Positions 1 to 9,355 of a DNA stretch of 64,000 bases are shown here, piece by piece (position 1 is the stretch's first letter; the number at the start of each line of letters is the position of its first letter). The notes under the pieces are model-generated. The model was not told the DNA's origin. It worked only from the letters and a program-made list of their open reading frames with translations, and did not search any database. The stretch is from Streptomyces sp. NBC_01571 (GTDB taxonomy: Bacteria > Actinomycetota > Actinomycetes > Streptomycetales > Streptomycetaceae), in NCBI RefSeq assembly GCF_026339875.1, contig NZ_JAPEPZ010000002.1:186001-250000 (forward strand), in the 5' to 3' direction. Made by a program: the position numbers and the translations under genes.

Positions 1-10
1 CCTCGCCGTC

Positions 11-721
11 ATGGCGTTGAGACCGAGCGCGCCCGGCGGTCGGGAGTGGCCGGGACACGCGCGGACGGCTCAGTTTCTGCTGACGCTGGCGAGCGGCGCC
101 GTCAACGCCCTCAGTTTCCTCGCACTGGGCGGGGTGTTCACGAGCGTCATGACGGCCAATTCCGCGCTGCTGGGACTGGCCCTGGGCAACGGGCACCTCT
201 CGCTGGCCAACCTCGCGGCTCTCGCCATCGCGGCGTACCTGGTGGGGGCTGCCGCGGGAAGCTGGATCACGGCCGCGACGGGCCGCGTACCGCTCACCGG
301 GGTGACCGGCGCCCTGCTGGCGGAGAGCGTGCTGTTGTGGGCGGTGTTCGCCTCCTGGCTCTTTCTGGACGGCGCGCCGGGGACGACGGCTCGTGCGGTC
401 CTGCTCGCTGTGGGCGCCGTGTCGATGGGCTGCCAGAGCGGCAGCGTCCGAGTGGTGGCCGGCAGCAGTGTGACGACCGCCTACATCACCGGCGCTCTGA
501 CGGGGCTCGTGGCTCAGGCGACGGTCGAAAGAAAGCTGCAGCGGCACAACGCGCTGGTCATCCTGCTGCTGCCGGTCGGTGCCGCGGTGGGGGGTGCGGC
601 GGTGCGCTGGGCCCATCTCCTCGCGCCGGCGGTTCCTGCCGTTCTGGTGACGGCCGCGCTGTTGGCGACCGTGCTACGGCGACGGTCGGCGCCCGACGAC
701 GGGCCGCTCCAGGACGCGTGA
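11..721 (+). CDS. DUF1275 (YoaK-like) integral membrane protein
   Basis: A 236-residue, very hydrophobic protein. About six membrane segments are visible, near residues 22-40, 44-60, 66-88, 98-120, 127-147 and 182-222. The sequence TAYITG (156-161) and the stretch VMTANSALLGLALG (46-59) match the pattern of the DUF1275/YoaK family. No reaction is established for this family; a transport-like role is often assumed. The frame is open to the left window edge, so the true start could lie upstream of the ATG used here. The next gene, 128 bases downstream, is an unrelated oxidoreductase. The family call is good; function is unknown. Confidence 0.8.
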   Translation: MALRPSAPGGREWPGHARTAQFLLTLASGAVNALSFLALGGVFTSVMTANSALLGLALGNGHLSLANLAALAIAAYLVGAAAGSWITAATGRVPLTGVTGALLAESVLLWAVFASWLFLDGAPGTTARAVLLAVGAVSMGCQSGSVRVVAGSSVTTAYITGALTGLVAQATVERKLQRHNALVILLLPVGAAVGGAAVRWAHLLAPAVPAVLVTAALLATVLRRRSAPDDGPLQDA

Positions 722-849
722 TCCCGTGGCTTCGGACGCGCAGCGGTCACGGAGGACCGGCCCGTCCGGGCACGCAGGACAATCCGGACGGGCGCACATA
801 GCATGAAACATCGGAGCCTGCGGAGTCCGACCTTTCCACCTATTGCAGG

Positions 850-3207
850 GTGATGGATATGACTGCCTCGGATGTGAACGAGTCGGCGCCTGCCGAACCC
901 GAGGAACCACCCCGGACGCCCGACGGCGGCATGGGGCCGAGCACGGACAAGAAGCCGTCGCAGGTGCACTACCACCACCCCGCGGCCGGATGGGGCGCAG
1001 CCAAGAGCGTCACCCACGTCCTCGTGAAGGAAAGAGCCCTGGTCGACGGGCCACGCGCGATCTTCAGGATGAACCACGAGAACACCGGTTTCGACTGTCC
1101 GGGGTGCGCCTGGCCCGACGACACCAAGGGGCTCAAGCTCGACATCTGCGAGAACGGCATCAAACACGTCACCTGGGAGATGACCCCGAAGCGGGTCGGC
1201 GCGGACTTCTTCGCGGCCCACACTGTCTCGGAGCTTTCCACCTGGACGGACTTCGCGTTGGAGGACCAGGGCCGCCTCAGCGAGCCCCTCGTCTACGACG
1301 CCGCCGTCGACCGTTACGTCCCCATCGACTGGCAGGAGGCCTTCGACCTGATCGGAGGCGAACTGCGAGCCCTGGACAGCCCGAACCAGGCAGCCTTCTA
1401 CACGTCCGGCCGGCTGGGCAACGAGGCCACCTTCCTGTACCAGCTCATGGCACGCGAATTCGGCACCAACAACCTCCCCGACTGCTCGAACATGTGCCAC
1501 GAAGCCTCCGGCCGCGCTCTGCAGGCCGCCCTCGGCACCGGCAAGGGAACCGCCGACCTCAAGGACTGGGAGACCGCGGACGCCCTGTTCATCATGGGTG
1601 TCAACGCCGCCTCCAACGCCCCTCGCATGCTGACCGCGCTTGCCGAGGCCTACCGGCGCGGCGCGCAGATCGTTCACATCAACCCGCTGGTGGAAGCGGC
1701 CGCCACCCGCACCATCGTGCCGCACGACATCACGGACATGGTCCTGTTCAAGTCGACGCGGACGAGCACGCTCAACCTTCAGGTCCGCGCGGGCGGGGAC
1801 ATGGCTCTGATGCGGGGTATCGCCAAGGCCGTGCTGGAGGAGTCCGAGCACGATCCCAAGGCCCTGGACCGTGAGTTCATCGACCGTCACACCCATGGCT
1901 TCGACGCGTACCGGGCCGTCTGCGAGGCCACACCGTGGGAGGAACTGGAGCTCCAGTCCGGACTGACCCGTGCCGAGATCCTCAAGGCGGCGGACGTCTA
2001 CTCCCGCGCCGACCGCACCCTGATCAGCTGGTGCCTGGGCGTCTCCCAGCACGAACACGGCGTCGACACCATCCGCGAGATCGTCAACGTACTGCTGCTG
2101 AGGGGCAATCTGGGCCGTGAAGGTGCCGGCCCCTCCCCCGTGCGCGGCCACAGCAACGTCCAGGGCAACCGGACGTGCGGGATCGACCACCGGCCCACCG
2201 AGGTGTTCCTCCGGCGGCTCGACGACGTCTGCGGGATCGACGCGCCGCGTCCGCACGGCATGGACACGGTCGCCACGGTCGCGGGCATGCACGCGGGGAA
2301 GGTGAAGGTGTTCGTCGGCATGGGAGGCAACTTCGCCCTGGCGGCCCCGGACACCGCCTACACCGCCGAGGGCCTCGCGCACTGTGCCCTCACCGTGCAC
2401 GTCAGCACCAAACTCAACCGCAGCCACCTCGTCCACGGGAAGAAGGCCCTCATCCTGCCGTGCCTGGGCCGCACCGAGAAGGACCACCAGCGACACGGCG
2501 TGCAGGCCACCTCGGTCGAGGACTCGATGAGCATGGTGCATCTCTCGCTGGGCATGAAGCGGCCCGCCTCACCCGACCTGTTGTCCGAACCGGCCATCAT
2601 CGCCGGCATGGCCCGCGCGACCCTCCCGGACAGCAGCACACCGTGGGAGCACTACATCGAGGACTACGACCGCATCCGCGACACCATGGCCCGGGTGCTG
2701 GACGGCTTCGAGGACTTCAACCGCCGAGTGCGGCTCCCCCTGGGCTTCCGCATCCGCCAGCCCGCCCGCGAACTCGTCTTCCTCACCCCCACCGGACGCG
2801 CCGAGTTCTCGGCGGCCCCGCTGACCGACGTCGTCCCCGAGGACGGCACCCTGATCCTGCAGACCATGCGGTCCCACGACCAGTGGAACACCACGATCTA
2901 CTCCGACGACGACCGCTACCGGGGCATCAAGAACCTGCGCACGCTGGTCTTCATGAACCGGGCCGACATGCGCGCCCGGCACATCAAGGACGGAAGCCTC
3001 GTCGACATCACCGCGACGGCCAAGGACGGTTCCCGGCGCACGCTCCGCCAGTACCACGCCCTTCCCTACGACGTGCCCCGGAGCTGCGCGGCCGGCTACA
3101 TGCCGGAGATGAACGCCCTCATCGGGGCGAGCGACTACAGCATCCAGAGTGACCAGCCGTTGATGAAGAGCCTCAAGGTGACGATCACGCCGAGCCGGAC
3201 GACCTGA
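850..3207 (+). CDS. FdhF/YdeP family molybdopterin oxidoreductase
   Basis: A 785-residue protein of the molybdopterin (DMSO reductase) superfamily, closest in layout to YdeP-type formate-dehydrogenase-like proteins. The N-terminal 60 residues are Pro/Glu-rich and probably disordered. A CPGC motif is at 83-86 and the conserved motif CSNMCHEASG at 212-221, where family members place Mo-cofactor or Fe-S ligands. The C-terminal part has the dinucleotide-binding domain typical of the family (residues about 660-780). There is no signal peptide, so it is cytoplasmic. The GTG at 850 is used; ATG at 853 or 859 is equally possible and no strong ribosome site decides. No FdhD or partner subunit lies beside it, so substrate is unknown. 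Confidence 0.88.
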   Translation: MMDMTASDVNESAPAEPEEPPRTPDGGMGPSTDKKPSQVHYHHPAAGWGAAKSVTHVLVKERALVDGPRAIFRMNHENTGFDCPGCAWPDDTKGLKLDICENGIKHVTWEMTPKRVGADFFAAHTVSELSTWTDFALEDQGRLSEPLVYDAAVDRYVPIDWQEAFDLIGGELRALDSPNQAAFYTSGRLGNEATFLYQLMAREFGTNNLPDCSNMCHEASGRALQAALGTGKGTADLKDWETADALFIMGVNAASNAPRMLTALAEAYRRGAQIVHINPLVEAAATRTIVPHDITDMVLFKSTRTSTLNLQVRAGGDMALMRGIAKAVLEESEHDPKALDREFIDRHTHGFDAYRAVCEATPWEELELQSGLTRAEILKAADVYSRADRTLISWCLGVSQHEHGVDTIREIVNVLLLRGNLGREGAGPSPVRGHSNVQGNRTCGIDHRPTEVFLRRLDDVCGIDAPRPHGMDTVATVAGMHAGKVKVFVGMGGNFALAAPDTAYTAEGLAHCALTVHVSTKLNRSHLVHGKKALILPCLGRTEKDHQRHGVQATSVEDSMSMVHLSLGMKRPASPDLLSEPAIIAGMARATLPDSSTPWEHYIEDYDRIRDTMARVLDGFEDFNRRVRLPLGFRIRQPARELVFLTPTGRAEFSAAPLTDVVPEDGTLILQTMRSHDQWNTTIYSDDDRYRGIKNLRTLVFMNRADMRARHIKDGSLVDITATAKDGSRRTLRQYHALPYDVPRSCAAGYMPEMNALIGASDYSIQSDQPLMKSLKVTITPSRTT

Positions 3208-3279
3208 GGCCGGCGCGTCGGCACACCACGGTGAGTCGGCTCGGTGAGTCGGCACGCCGGCACAACCCGGTGAGGTGAA

Positions 3280-3298
3280 GGCCACCCGTGCGGTGGCC
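3280..3298. terminator. hairpin between convergent genes
   Basis: A perfect 7-bp inverted repeat (GGCCACC / GGTGGCC, 5-base loop) lies between the oxidoreductase and the convergent membrane-protein gene. There is no T-tract, as is common for terminators in GC-rich actinobacteria. The flanks also carry several imperfect GGTGAGTCGGC and GCGGTGACCCG repeats. Confidence 0.45.
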
Positions 3299-3378
3299 CG
3301 CGCGGTGACCCGTGCGATGGGTGTGCGCGGTTGCGCCGTCCTGGTGCGCTGGTAACCCTGGTGCGGCGCCGTCGCCCC

Positions 3379-3870
3379 TCATCCGCCCTTGCGGCCGGCC
3401 GTGGGCATCATCCGCTCGACGACCGCCACCGTCACCACGGCGTAGGCGACGTGCGGGACGATGTCGGAGACCCAGTCGACGAGTGACCAGGTACGCGGGT
3501 CGGTGACCCGCAGAAGCGTCATGGGGCCATTGGTACCGACGAGGGCTCCGACGGCGGCCACCGCATAGTGGGTCGCGAGGCTCGGGCGCCACCCGGCGGC
3601 GCGGGCGACGCCGAGGAGTGCTCCCATGCCGAGTCCCGCGGCGTAGCCCGTCAGAGGGCCGAGGCCGGCCACCCGGTTGTCCTGCTTCTCCCCCTCACCC
3701 GGGATCGGGACGTGCAGCTTCTGCGAGAGCCTGCGCACGGTCACCTCCGGCGTGGAACTGGCGGCACGCCCGCGCAGCACCATGTCGCAGTAGCTCACGG
3801 CGTCGAGCACCGTGGTGCCCGCGGCGCCGGCCGCGGCGCCGTACATCAGTCCGCGTGTCAGGGTCGTCAT
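3379..3870 (-). CDS. small hypothetical membrane protein
   Basis: A 163-residue protein beginning MTTLTRGLMYG. The start at 3870 is chosen because a GAAAGG ribosome site precedes it and because glycine-rich hydrophobic sequence begins at once; upstream in-frame starts add only charged sequence. Hydrophobic segments lie near residues 6-22, 72-90, 98-113 and 135-152, with Gly/Ala packing motifs (GAAAGAAG, GAVVG-like). A soluble loop at 34-65 separates the first two. No known family is recognised with confidence; similar unnamed membrane proteins are common in Streptomyces. Convergent with the oxidoreductase. Confidence 0.65.
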   Translation of the reverse strand: MTTLTRGLMYGAAAGAAGTTVLDAVSYCDMVLRGRAASSTPEVTVRRLSQKLHVPIPGEGEKQDNRVAGLGPLTGYAAGLGMGALLGVARAAGWRPSLATHYAVAAVGALVGTNGPMTLLRVTDPRTWSLVDWVSDIVPHVAYAVVTVAVVERMMPTAGRKGG

Positions 3871-4092
3871 GGTGGACCTTTCGCCGGGCCCGATGAGGGA
3901 GAGGACACTCTTCCGACCCCCCGGGTATCCCATTCAACACCCATACCCCGTTCAGCACCTGTGGCGGTGAACGGCGTCGCTCACGGGCGACACAGGCTCC
4001 ACCGTCGACGCTGGACAGGTGGTCCGAGTCGCTCACCACTCGTCGCGAGACTAACGTCCTACGCATGAAATCGGGCGGAGGGGCGCCCTGCG

Positions 4093-4320
4093 ATGGTGAC
4101 CGTAAGTGATGCCTTCTACGGCGTTCTCCGGCAGCACGGGGTCAGCGCGGTCTTCGGTAACCCCGGCTCGAACGAGCTGTCCTTCCTGACGGGCCTGCCG
4201 GACGACATCCCCTATTACCTCGCTCTGCAGCCCTCGGTATGGCCGACGCCTACGCCCAGGGCCGGCACGAGCAGATGCCCCCTGATCGAGGTGCCGCAGA
4301 AGTAGCCCGGCAGCCGCAGG
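4093..4320 (+). pseudogene. benzoylformate decarboxylase-type ThDP enzyme, N-terminal remnant
   Basis: The first 45 codons encode VSDAFYGVLRQHG, VFGNPGSNELSFL and LPDDIPYYLALQ, the typical N-terminus of benzoylformate decarboxylase and related thiamine-diphosphate enzymes (the usual 'VFGNPG' motif; the family is about 530 residues). Near 4232-4239 the reading frame slips: the expected continuation GMADAYAQG appears in the next frame at about 4237-4263. The ORF stops at 4305. Its last residues, CPLIEVPQK, resemble the C-terminal PVLIEVP strand of the same family, so the relic may be the two ends left after a large internal deletion; that part is inference. Non-functional. Confidence 0.7.
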
Positions 4321-4538
4321 CTCCGGGCCGGACAGCACCCGCGGGCGGCGCGCCCGTGGCGCGGCAGACCTGCTGGTGGACGGTTGCCATCTGTTCATCC
4401 GGCGTCCCCTCCTGCGGGACGTACGGCGGCGTCCTGAAGGGCAGAGCTGGCGCAACGGCGCGAAGCCGGACAGCGTTCCGGTGAATCCGCGCGCAGGGGC
4501 ACACCGAGGAGCCGCGACAGCGGCAGGGGGGCGGACAG

Positions 4539-5663
4539 ATGGAGTTCACGAGAAGCGGACGGCTGCGCGCGAGCGGAAGACGCCGGACCGGATGGGGGCT
4601 CGCCGTCGGGGCCGGGGCGGTCGTGTGGGCGGTCCTGGCGAACGGCCAGGGCCGTGACTCGGCCTACCTCCTCATGGCCCTGGCCGCCCTGGGCGTCCTC
4701 ACCGGGATCCGGGAACTGCGCCGCGCCGCACACCCGTACAGCCTGCGCGTCGACGAACAGGGCATCACGCTGGTCGACGGAGGTCTCGGCTGGGGACAGA
4801 TCGAGGGCGTCGCCCTGCACTACAGGGCGGCGGTCCAAGTGGACAGTGACGACGGCACCACCGCTCCGCCACCGCCGCATCTCCACGTCTTTCCCACTGA
4901 CGGCGCGGAACTGCCGGGCCTGCGGGCATCCGTCGCCGGCGGCCGGCGCGTCTACGACGTGGCCGACGCCGCCGAACTCGACCATGGCGTGGGCGAGTTG
5001 ATCGAGGCCTTGACCCGGTACGCGGGCCCGCGCTTCGAAGGAGCGCCGCACGGGCTGCGCCGGGCGGTTGCACCCGGGCCCGTGACGTCGCAGGGCCCCG
5101 GCTTCGGGCCGCTGACCGACGCGGCCGGGTCCCCGCGGGCCGCGGAGGTCCCTGCCGTGGCGGCTCGTACGTTCACCGCACGTCGCAACTCCGGCGCCCG
5201 GCTGCTGCTGGCGCTCGCCCTCGCGGTCGCCGGGACGGCCTCGACGATCCCGCTGTTCACCGGCCATCTCCCATGGGGACCCGAACCGGCCGCCGCGCTC
5301 GCGCCGTTGGGCGCGACGCTGGGATGGTGTCTGAGCGTGCTGTCCTTCCGCAGGTGGCTGCGGCCCTTGCGTCTGCGGATCGGACCGGCCGGCCTGGCCG
5401 TACAGAACTTCGCCGCCCCTGAGGTGGCGATCGGCTGGGACCAGGTGGTGGCTGTCACCGTGGCCCGCAGACCGGGCGTGACCGAGAAGCATCCGTGGCT
5501 GTTGCTGTGGCCGGTCCCCGGCCACAGCTTCGACCTGCCCCACGACATCGCCGACGGCCACCGGACCTACCCCCTGGTCGAGTTGCGCCGGCTGCGCGAC
5601 AGCGACGAGGTGGAGCGGGCGGCACGGTGTTTCGCGGGCTCGCGCTACGCGGAACCGGCCTGA
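4539..5663 (+). CDS. membrane protein with two PH-like domains, function unknown
   Basis: A 374-residue protein. Two hydrophobic hairpins (about residues 21-57 and 224-268) are each followed by a soluble region. Both soluble parts carry the pattern 'LRV/LRI..(E)QGI/GPAGL..GWGQIEGV/GWDQVVAV' (residues about 66-95 and 280-310), which looks like a duplicated bacterial PH-like domain. This suggests an internal duplication of a two-TM plus PH unit. The start follows a G-rich ribosome site. No enzymatic motif is seen, and neither flank (two pseudogenes) helps. The fold assignment is my inference from pattern only. Confidence 0.65.
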   Translation: MEFTRSGRLRASGRRRTGWGLAVGAGAVVWAVLANGQGRDSAYLLMALAALGVLTGIRELRRAAHPYSLRVDEQGITLVDGGLGWGQIEGVALHYRAAVQVDSDDGTTAPPPPHLHVFPTDGAELPGLRASVAGGRRVYDVADAAELDHGVGELIEALTRYAGPRFEGAPHGLRRAVAPGPVTSQGPGFGPLTDAAGSPRAAEVPAVAARTFTARRNSGARLLLALALAVAGTASTIPLFTGHLPWGPEPAAALAPLGATLGWCLSVLSFRRWLRPLRLRIGPAGLAVQNFAAPEVAIGWDQVVAVTVARRPGVTEKHPWLLLWPVPGHSFDLPHDIADGHRTYPLVELRRLRDSDEVERAARCFAGSRYAEPA

Positions 5664-5773
5664 CGCATCCTGCCCGTCGCGCACCCTCCCCGCCGTCCGC
5701 CTCGCGATCCGCCCCGCCCGCGACCGGCCGGGGGACGCGCGACCGCCCCGCAGGCGCCCGTTGGGGTTCCTGT

Positions 5774-5995
5774 GTGCCGACGTACAGCATTGGCCAGGCC
5801 GCGCGCCTGCTGAGGGTGATTCCGGAGACCGTGCGCCGCTGGGCGGACGGGGGCCGGCTGCCCATGGGCAGGGACGGGTCGGGGAACCGGGTGGTCGACG
5901 GTGTGGGGCTCGCGCGGTTCGTCTCGAAGAGCGTCGCACCCAGGGCCTGCGCCACCCCGCCTCCACCTGACCGCGGCACTGCGTCGGGTTCATGA
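5774..5995 (+). pseudogene. truncated excisionase/ModE-type HTH regulator
   Basis: From the GTG at 5774 the sequence reads VPTYSIGQAARLL, ETVRRWADGGRLP, NRVVDGVGLARFV. This is a MerR/excisionase-like winged helix of the kind found at the N-terminus of TOBE-domain molybdate regulators in Streptomyces, normally about 130 residues. After about 55 residues the homology ends in Pro/Ala-rich sequence (VAPRACATPPPP) and a stop at 5995, so the molybdate-binding TOBE domain is missing. The next piece is the tail of a molybdenum hydroxylase, so a deletion probably fused the two. Confidence 0.6.
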
Positions 5996-6303
5996 CCTTG
6001 CCCGCGTCGGCCGTACGCGTCGACGCGCGCGGAGAGGTCGAGACGGCCGCGTTCCGCCGCTACCGCCTCCCCCAGTACGCCGACATCCCGCGCACCGAGG
6101 TGCACTTCATGGAGACGTCGGACGCCATCGGCCCGCTGCGCGCCAAGTCGATGAGCGAGAGCCCCTTCAACCCGGTCGCCCCGGCCTTCGCCAACGCCCT
6201 GCGGGACGCGACGGGCGTCCGTTTCACGGACCTTCCGCTCACCCGCGACCGGGTCTGGCCGGCCCTCCGCGAAGCCGGTATGACGGGCCGTCAAGGCGTG
6301 TAG
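5992..6303 (+). pseudogene. xanthine dehydrogenase/aldehyde oxidase Mo-subunit, C-terminal remnant
   Basis: Residues from about 9 onward (RGEVETAAFRRYRLPQ, ADIPRTEVHF, GPLRAKSMSESPFNPVAP, GVRFTDLPLTRDRVW) are the last 90 or so residues of the large molybdopterin-binding subunit of the xanthine dehydrogenase family (normally about 700-780 residues). The conserved GAKSMSE motif is present as RAKSMSE. The catalytic Glu sits in this C-terminal part in the family, but most of the cofactor-binding protein is absent. The ATG at 5992 overlaps the stop of the HTH remnant. No partner subunits adjoin; an orphan FAD subunit of the same enzyme class lies at 12485. Confidence 0.75.
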
Positions 6304-6772
6304 GAGAACAGGCGGTTGCCTCCTCCCCCGCTTGTGTTCATCTTCTGCACCCAGGGGAGGGTGACGAGGGGCGCCTTCTCGCACTCTCTGTCACGACAGG
6401 ACCCGCGGACGGCCGAGCGGACGCCTTCGGGGGCGTCGCCATCGCCTTCAACCTCTGATCACGGCCTTTCCGGTTCCCCGGCCGCACCGGGCACGTCCGG
6501 GCAGCTCACCCCGTACGGGCCGGGCCGCCGGCGTCCGGCGCGTCGTCGGAGTCTGTGAATAAGACGCGTCCAAGGGGTTGCCCGCGCATTGCCTCATGAC
6601 TTAAATCAAAGCCTGAACTAAGCAGCCCAGTAAGCCATTTCGTCTCCTCCGGGTCCCCTCGGCCGCAGCACGGATCTCGGCACGGAGGTCACCCTGGCGT
6701 GCCCCGTCACTGGTCGTGCACGGCCTCGGGAGGACCGCACGACCCGTCCCCTCCTTCGAACGGAGTGAACGC
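6304..6772. other. intergenic stretch, no gene supported
   Basis: 469 bases without a convincing gene. Short frames here have shadow-like composition. The only notable point is an A+T-rich patch around 6596-6640 upstream of the secreted beta-helix gene, where its promoter probably lies; no clean -35/-10 pair could be fixed. Confidence 0.4.
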
Positions 6773-9322
6773 ATGAGACTCAGATCCTTGGGGATCGCGC
6801 TCGCCGCAGCGGCGGCGCTCATCACCCTCCCCGCCCACTCGCCCGCTGCCGCGGCAGAGACACCCCTCTCCCAAGGCAGGACAGCCACCTCCTCGTCCGA
6901 CGAGAACGCCGGGACGCCCGCCGCGAACGCCGTCGACGGCAACACCGGGACCCGCTGGTCCTCGGCCGCCTCCGACGCACAGTGGCTGCAGGTCGACCTC
7001 GGAACAGCCGCCAGCCTCAGCAAGGTCGTCCTCAACTGGGAGACGGCCTACGGCAAGGACTACAAGATCCAGGTCTCCGACAACGGGAGTTCCTGGACCG
7101 ACGTCAAGTCCGTCACCGGCGGCGACGGCGGCACCGACACCCTCGACGTGGCCGGCCACGGACGCTACGTCCGGATGAGCGGCGTCACCCGGGCCACTCA
7201 GTACGGCTACTCTCTCTGGGAGTTCCAGGTCTTCGGCACCAGCGACACCGGCACTCCCCCCACGGGGAACTGCAACACCGCCAACGCCGCCAAGGGCAAG
7301 CCCGCCACCGCGTCGTCCACCGAGAACGCGGGGACGCCGGCCTCGAGCGCCTTCGACGACAACACCGGAACCCGTTGGTCCAGCCAGGCGTCCGACCCGC
7401 AGTGGGTCCAGGTGGACCTGGGCTCGGTCCAGGACATCTGCAAGGTCGACCTCAACTGGGAGGCCGCCTACGGCAAGGAGTTCACCATTCAGTCCTCGGC
7501 CAACGGCCAGGACTGGACGACTCTGAAGTCCGTCACCAACGGGACCGGCGGCACGGCCTCCTACGACGTCACCGGCTCGGGCCGCTACGTCCGCGTCAAC
7601 GGAACGGTCCGCGGCACCGCCTACGGCTACTCGCTCTGGGAGGTCGCCGTCCACACCGGCTCCACCGGCACCCCGCCGGTCGAGGGCGGCGGAGACCTCG
7701 GTCCCAACGTCATCGTCGTGGATCCCAGCACCCCCAATCTGCAGGCCAAGTTCGACCAGGTCTTCGCCCAGCAGGAGTCCAGCCAGTTCGGCTCCGGCCG
7801 CTACCAGTTCCTGCTGAAGCCGGGCACGTACAACGGCATCAACGCGCAACTCGGCTTCTACACCTCGATCTCCGGGCTCGGGCTCAACCCCGACGACACG
7901 CAGATCAACGGTGACATCACCGTGGACGCCGGCTGGTTCAACGGAAACGCCACGCAGAACTTCTGGCGCTCCGCGGAGAACCTGGCGATCAAGCCGGTCA
8001 ACGGCACCGACCGCTGGGCCGTCGCACAGGCGGCGCCGTTCCGCCGGATCCACGTTGAGGGCGGGCTCAACCTCGCCCCGAACGGCTACGGCTGGGCGTC
8101 CGGCGGCTACATCGCCGACTCGAAGATCGACGGCACGGTCGGCCCGTACTCGCAGCAGCAGTGGTACACCCGGGACAGCTCGGTCGGCGGCTGGACGAAC
8201 GGCGTCTGGAACATGACCTTCTCCGGTGTCCAGGGCGCGCCGGCGACCAACTTCGACAGTGGCCCCTACACCACTCTGGACAACACGCCGGTCTCCCGCG
8301 AGAAGCCGTTCCTGTACCTGGACGGCAGCACCTACAAGGTGTTCGTGCCCGGTAAGCGGACCAACGCCCGCGGTGTGTCCTGGCCCGCCAACGCCGGCGG
8401 CACCTCGCTGCCGCTGGACCAGTTCTACGTCGTCAAGCCCGGCGCGACCGCCGCGACCATCAACACGGCGCTCGCCCAGGGCCTCAACCTCCTCTTCACG
8501 CCCGGCGTGTACCACCTCGACCAGACCATCAACGTGACCCGCGCCAACACCGTCGTGCTCGGGCTGGGACTTGCCACCATCGTTCCCGACAACGGCGTCG
8601 ACGCCATGCACGTCGCCGACGTCGACGGCGTCCGGCTGGCCGGGTTCCTCATCGACGCGGGCTCCACCAGGTCCGACACGCTGCTGCAGATCGGTCCGGC
8701 GGGCAGCTCGGCCGACCACGCCGCCAACCCGACCACCATGCAGGACGTGTTCGTCCGCATCGGCGGTGCCGGACCCGGTCTGGCCACCAACTCCGTGGTG
8801 GTCAACAGTGACGACGCCATCATCGACCACACCTGGCTCTGGCGCGCCGACCACGGCACCGGGGTCGGCTGGGAGACGAACCGGGCCGACTACGGTCTGG
8901 TGGTGAACGGCGACGACGTCCTCACCACCGGTCTGTTCGTGGAGCACTTCAACAAGTACGACGTGCTCTGGAACGGCGAACGCGGCCGGACGATCTTCTT
9001 CCAGAACGAGAAGGCCTACGACGTGCCGAACGCCGCCGCCGTCACCCATGACGGCATCGTCGGCTACGCCGCCTACAAGGTCGCGGACACGGTCAACGTG
9101 CACGAGGCCTGGGGTCTGGGCAGCTACTGCAACTTCACGTCCGATCCGACGATCGTCCAGCAACACGGCTTCCAGGTCCCCGTCAAGACGGGCATCAAGA
9201 TGCACGACATCCTGGTGATCTCGCTCGGCGGCAAGGGTCAGTACGCCCACGTCATCAACAACACGGGCGCACCCACCTCGGGGACGGACACCGTCCCGTC
9301 CAAGATCACTCTGTTCCCCTGA
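6773..9322 (+). CDS. secreted protein: two F5/8-type C (discoidin) domains plus beta-helix
   Basis: An 849-residue exported protein. The start at 6773 follows GGAGTGA and gives a standard signal peptide (Arg-rich n-region, hydrophobic 7-20, AAAA cleavage near 28). Two tandem discoidin/CBM32-like domains follow (about 32-155 and 165-297), each with the motif GTRWSS and ending YSLWE. The remainder (about 305-849) is a long right-handed beta-helix-like region, rich in Asn/Gly, with NFWRSAENLAI, LFTPGVYHLDQTI and IIDHTWLWRADHG. In Streptomyces such proteins are often labelled 'adenylyl cyclase' or 'coagulation factor 5/8 domain protein'. The architecture instead suggests an extracellular polysaccharide-acting enzyme related to GH55-like or pectate-lyase folds. 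Substrate unknown. Confidence 0.85.
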   Translation: MRLRSLGIALAAAAALITLPAHSPAAAAETPLSQGRTATSSSDENAGTPAANAVDGNTGTRWSSAASDAQWLQVDLGTAASLSKVVLNWETAYGKDYKIQVSDNGSSWTDVKSVTGGDGGTDTLDVAGHGRYVRMSGVTRATQYGYSLWEFQVFGTSDTGTPPTGNCNTANAAKGKPATASSTENAGTPASSAFDDNTGTRWSSQASDPQWVQVDLGSVQDICKVDLNWEAAYGKEFTIQSSANGQDWTTLKSVTNGTGGTASYDVTGSGRYVRVNGTVRGTAYGYSLWEVAVHTGSTGTPPVEGGGDLGPNVIVVDPSTPNLQAKFDQVFAQQESSQFGSGRYQFLLKPGTYNGINAQLGFYTSISGLGLNPDDTQINGDITVDAGWFNGNATQNFWRSAENLAIKPVNGTDRWAVAQAAPFRRIHVEGGLNLAPNGYGWASGGYIADSKIDGTVGPYSQQQWYTRDSSVGGWTNGVWNMTFSGVQGAPATNFDSGPYTTLDNTPVSREKPFLYLDGSTYKVFVPGKRTNARGVSWPANAGGTSLPLDQFYVVKPGATAATINTALAQGLNLLFTPGVYHLDQTINVTRANTVVLGLGLATIVPDNGVDAMHVADVDGVRLAGFLIDAGSTRSDTLLQIGPAGSSADHAANPTTMQDVFVRIGGAGPGLATNSVVVNSDDAIIDHTWLWRADHGTGVGWETNRADYGLVVNGDDVLTTGLFVEHFNKYDVLWNGERGRTIFFQNEKAYDVPNAAAVTHDGIVGYAAYKVADTVNVHEAWGLGSYCNFTSDPTIVQQHGFQVPVKTGIKMHDILVISLGGKGQYAHVINNTGAPTSGTDTVPSKITLFP

Positions 9323-9355
9323 CGAACCGTCGGGGCCGCTGAACACCTGACCGCA

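Noticed and set aside
514..2541. 675-codon open frame antisense to the oxidoreductase
   Set aside because: Composition is a GC-skew shadow of the plus-strand molybdopterin gene, which has clear motifs; no family resemblance or ribosome site.
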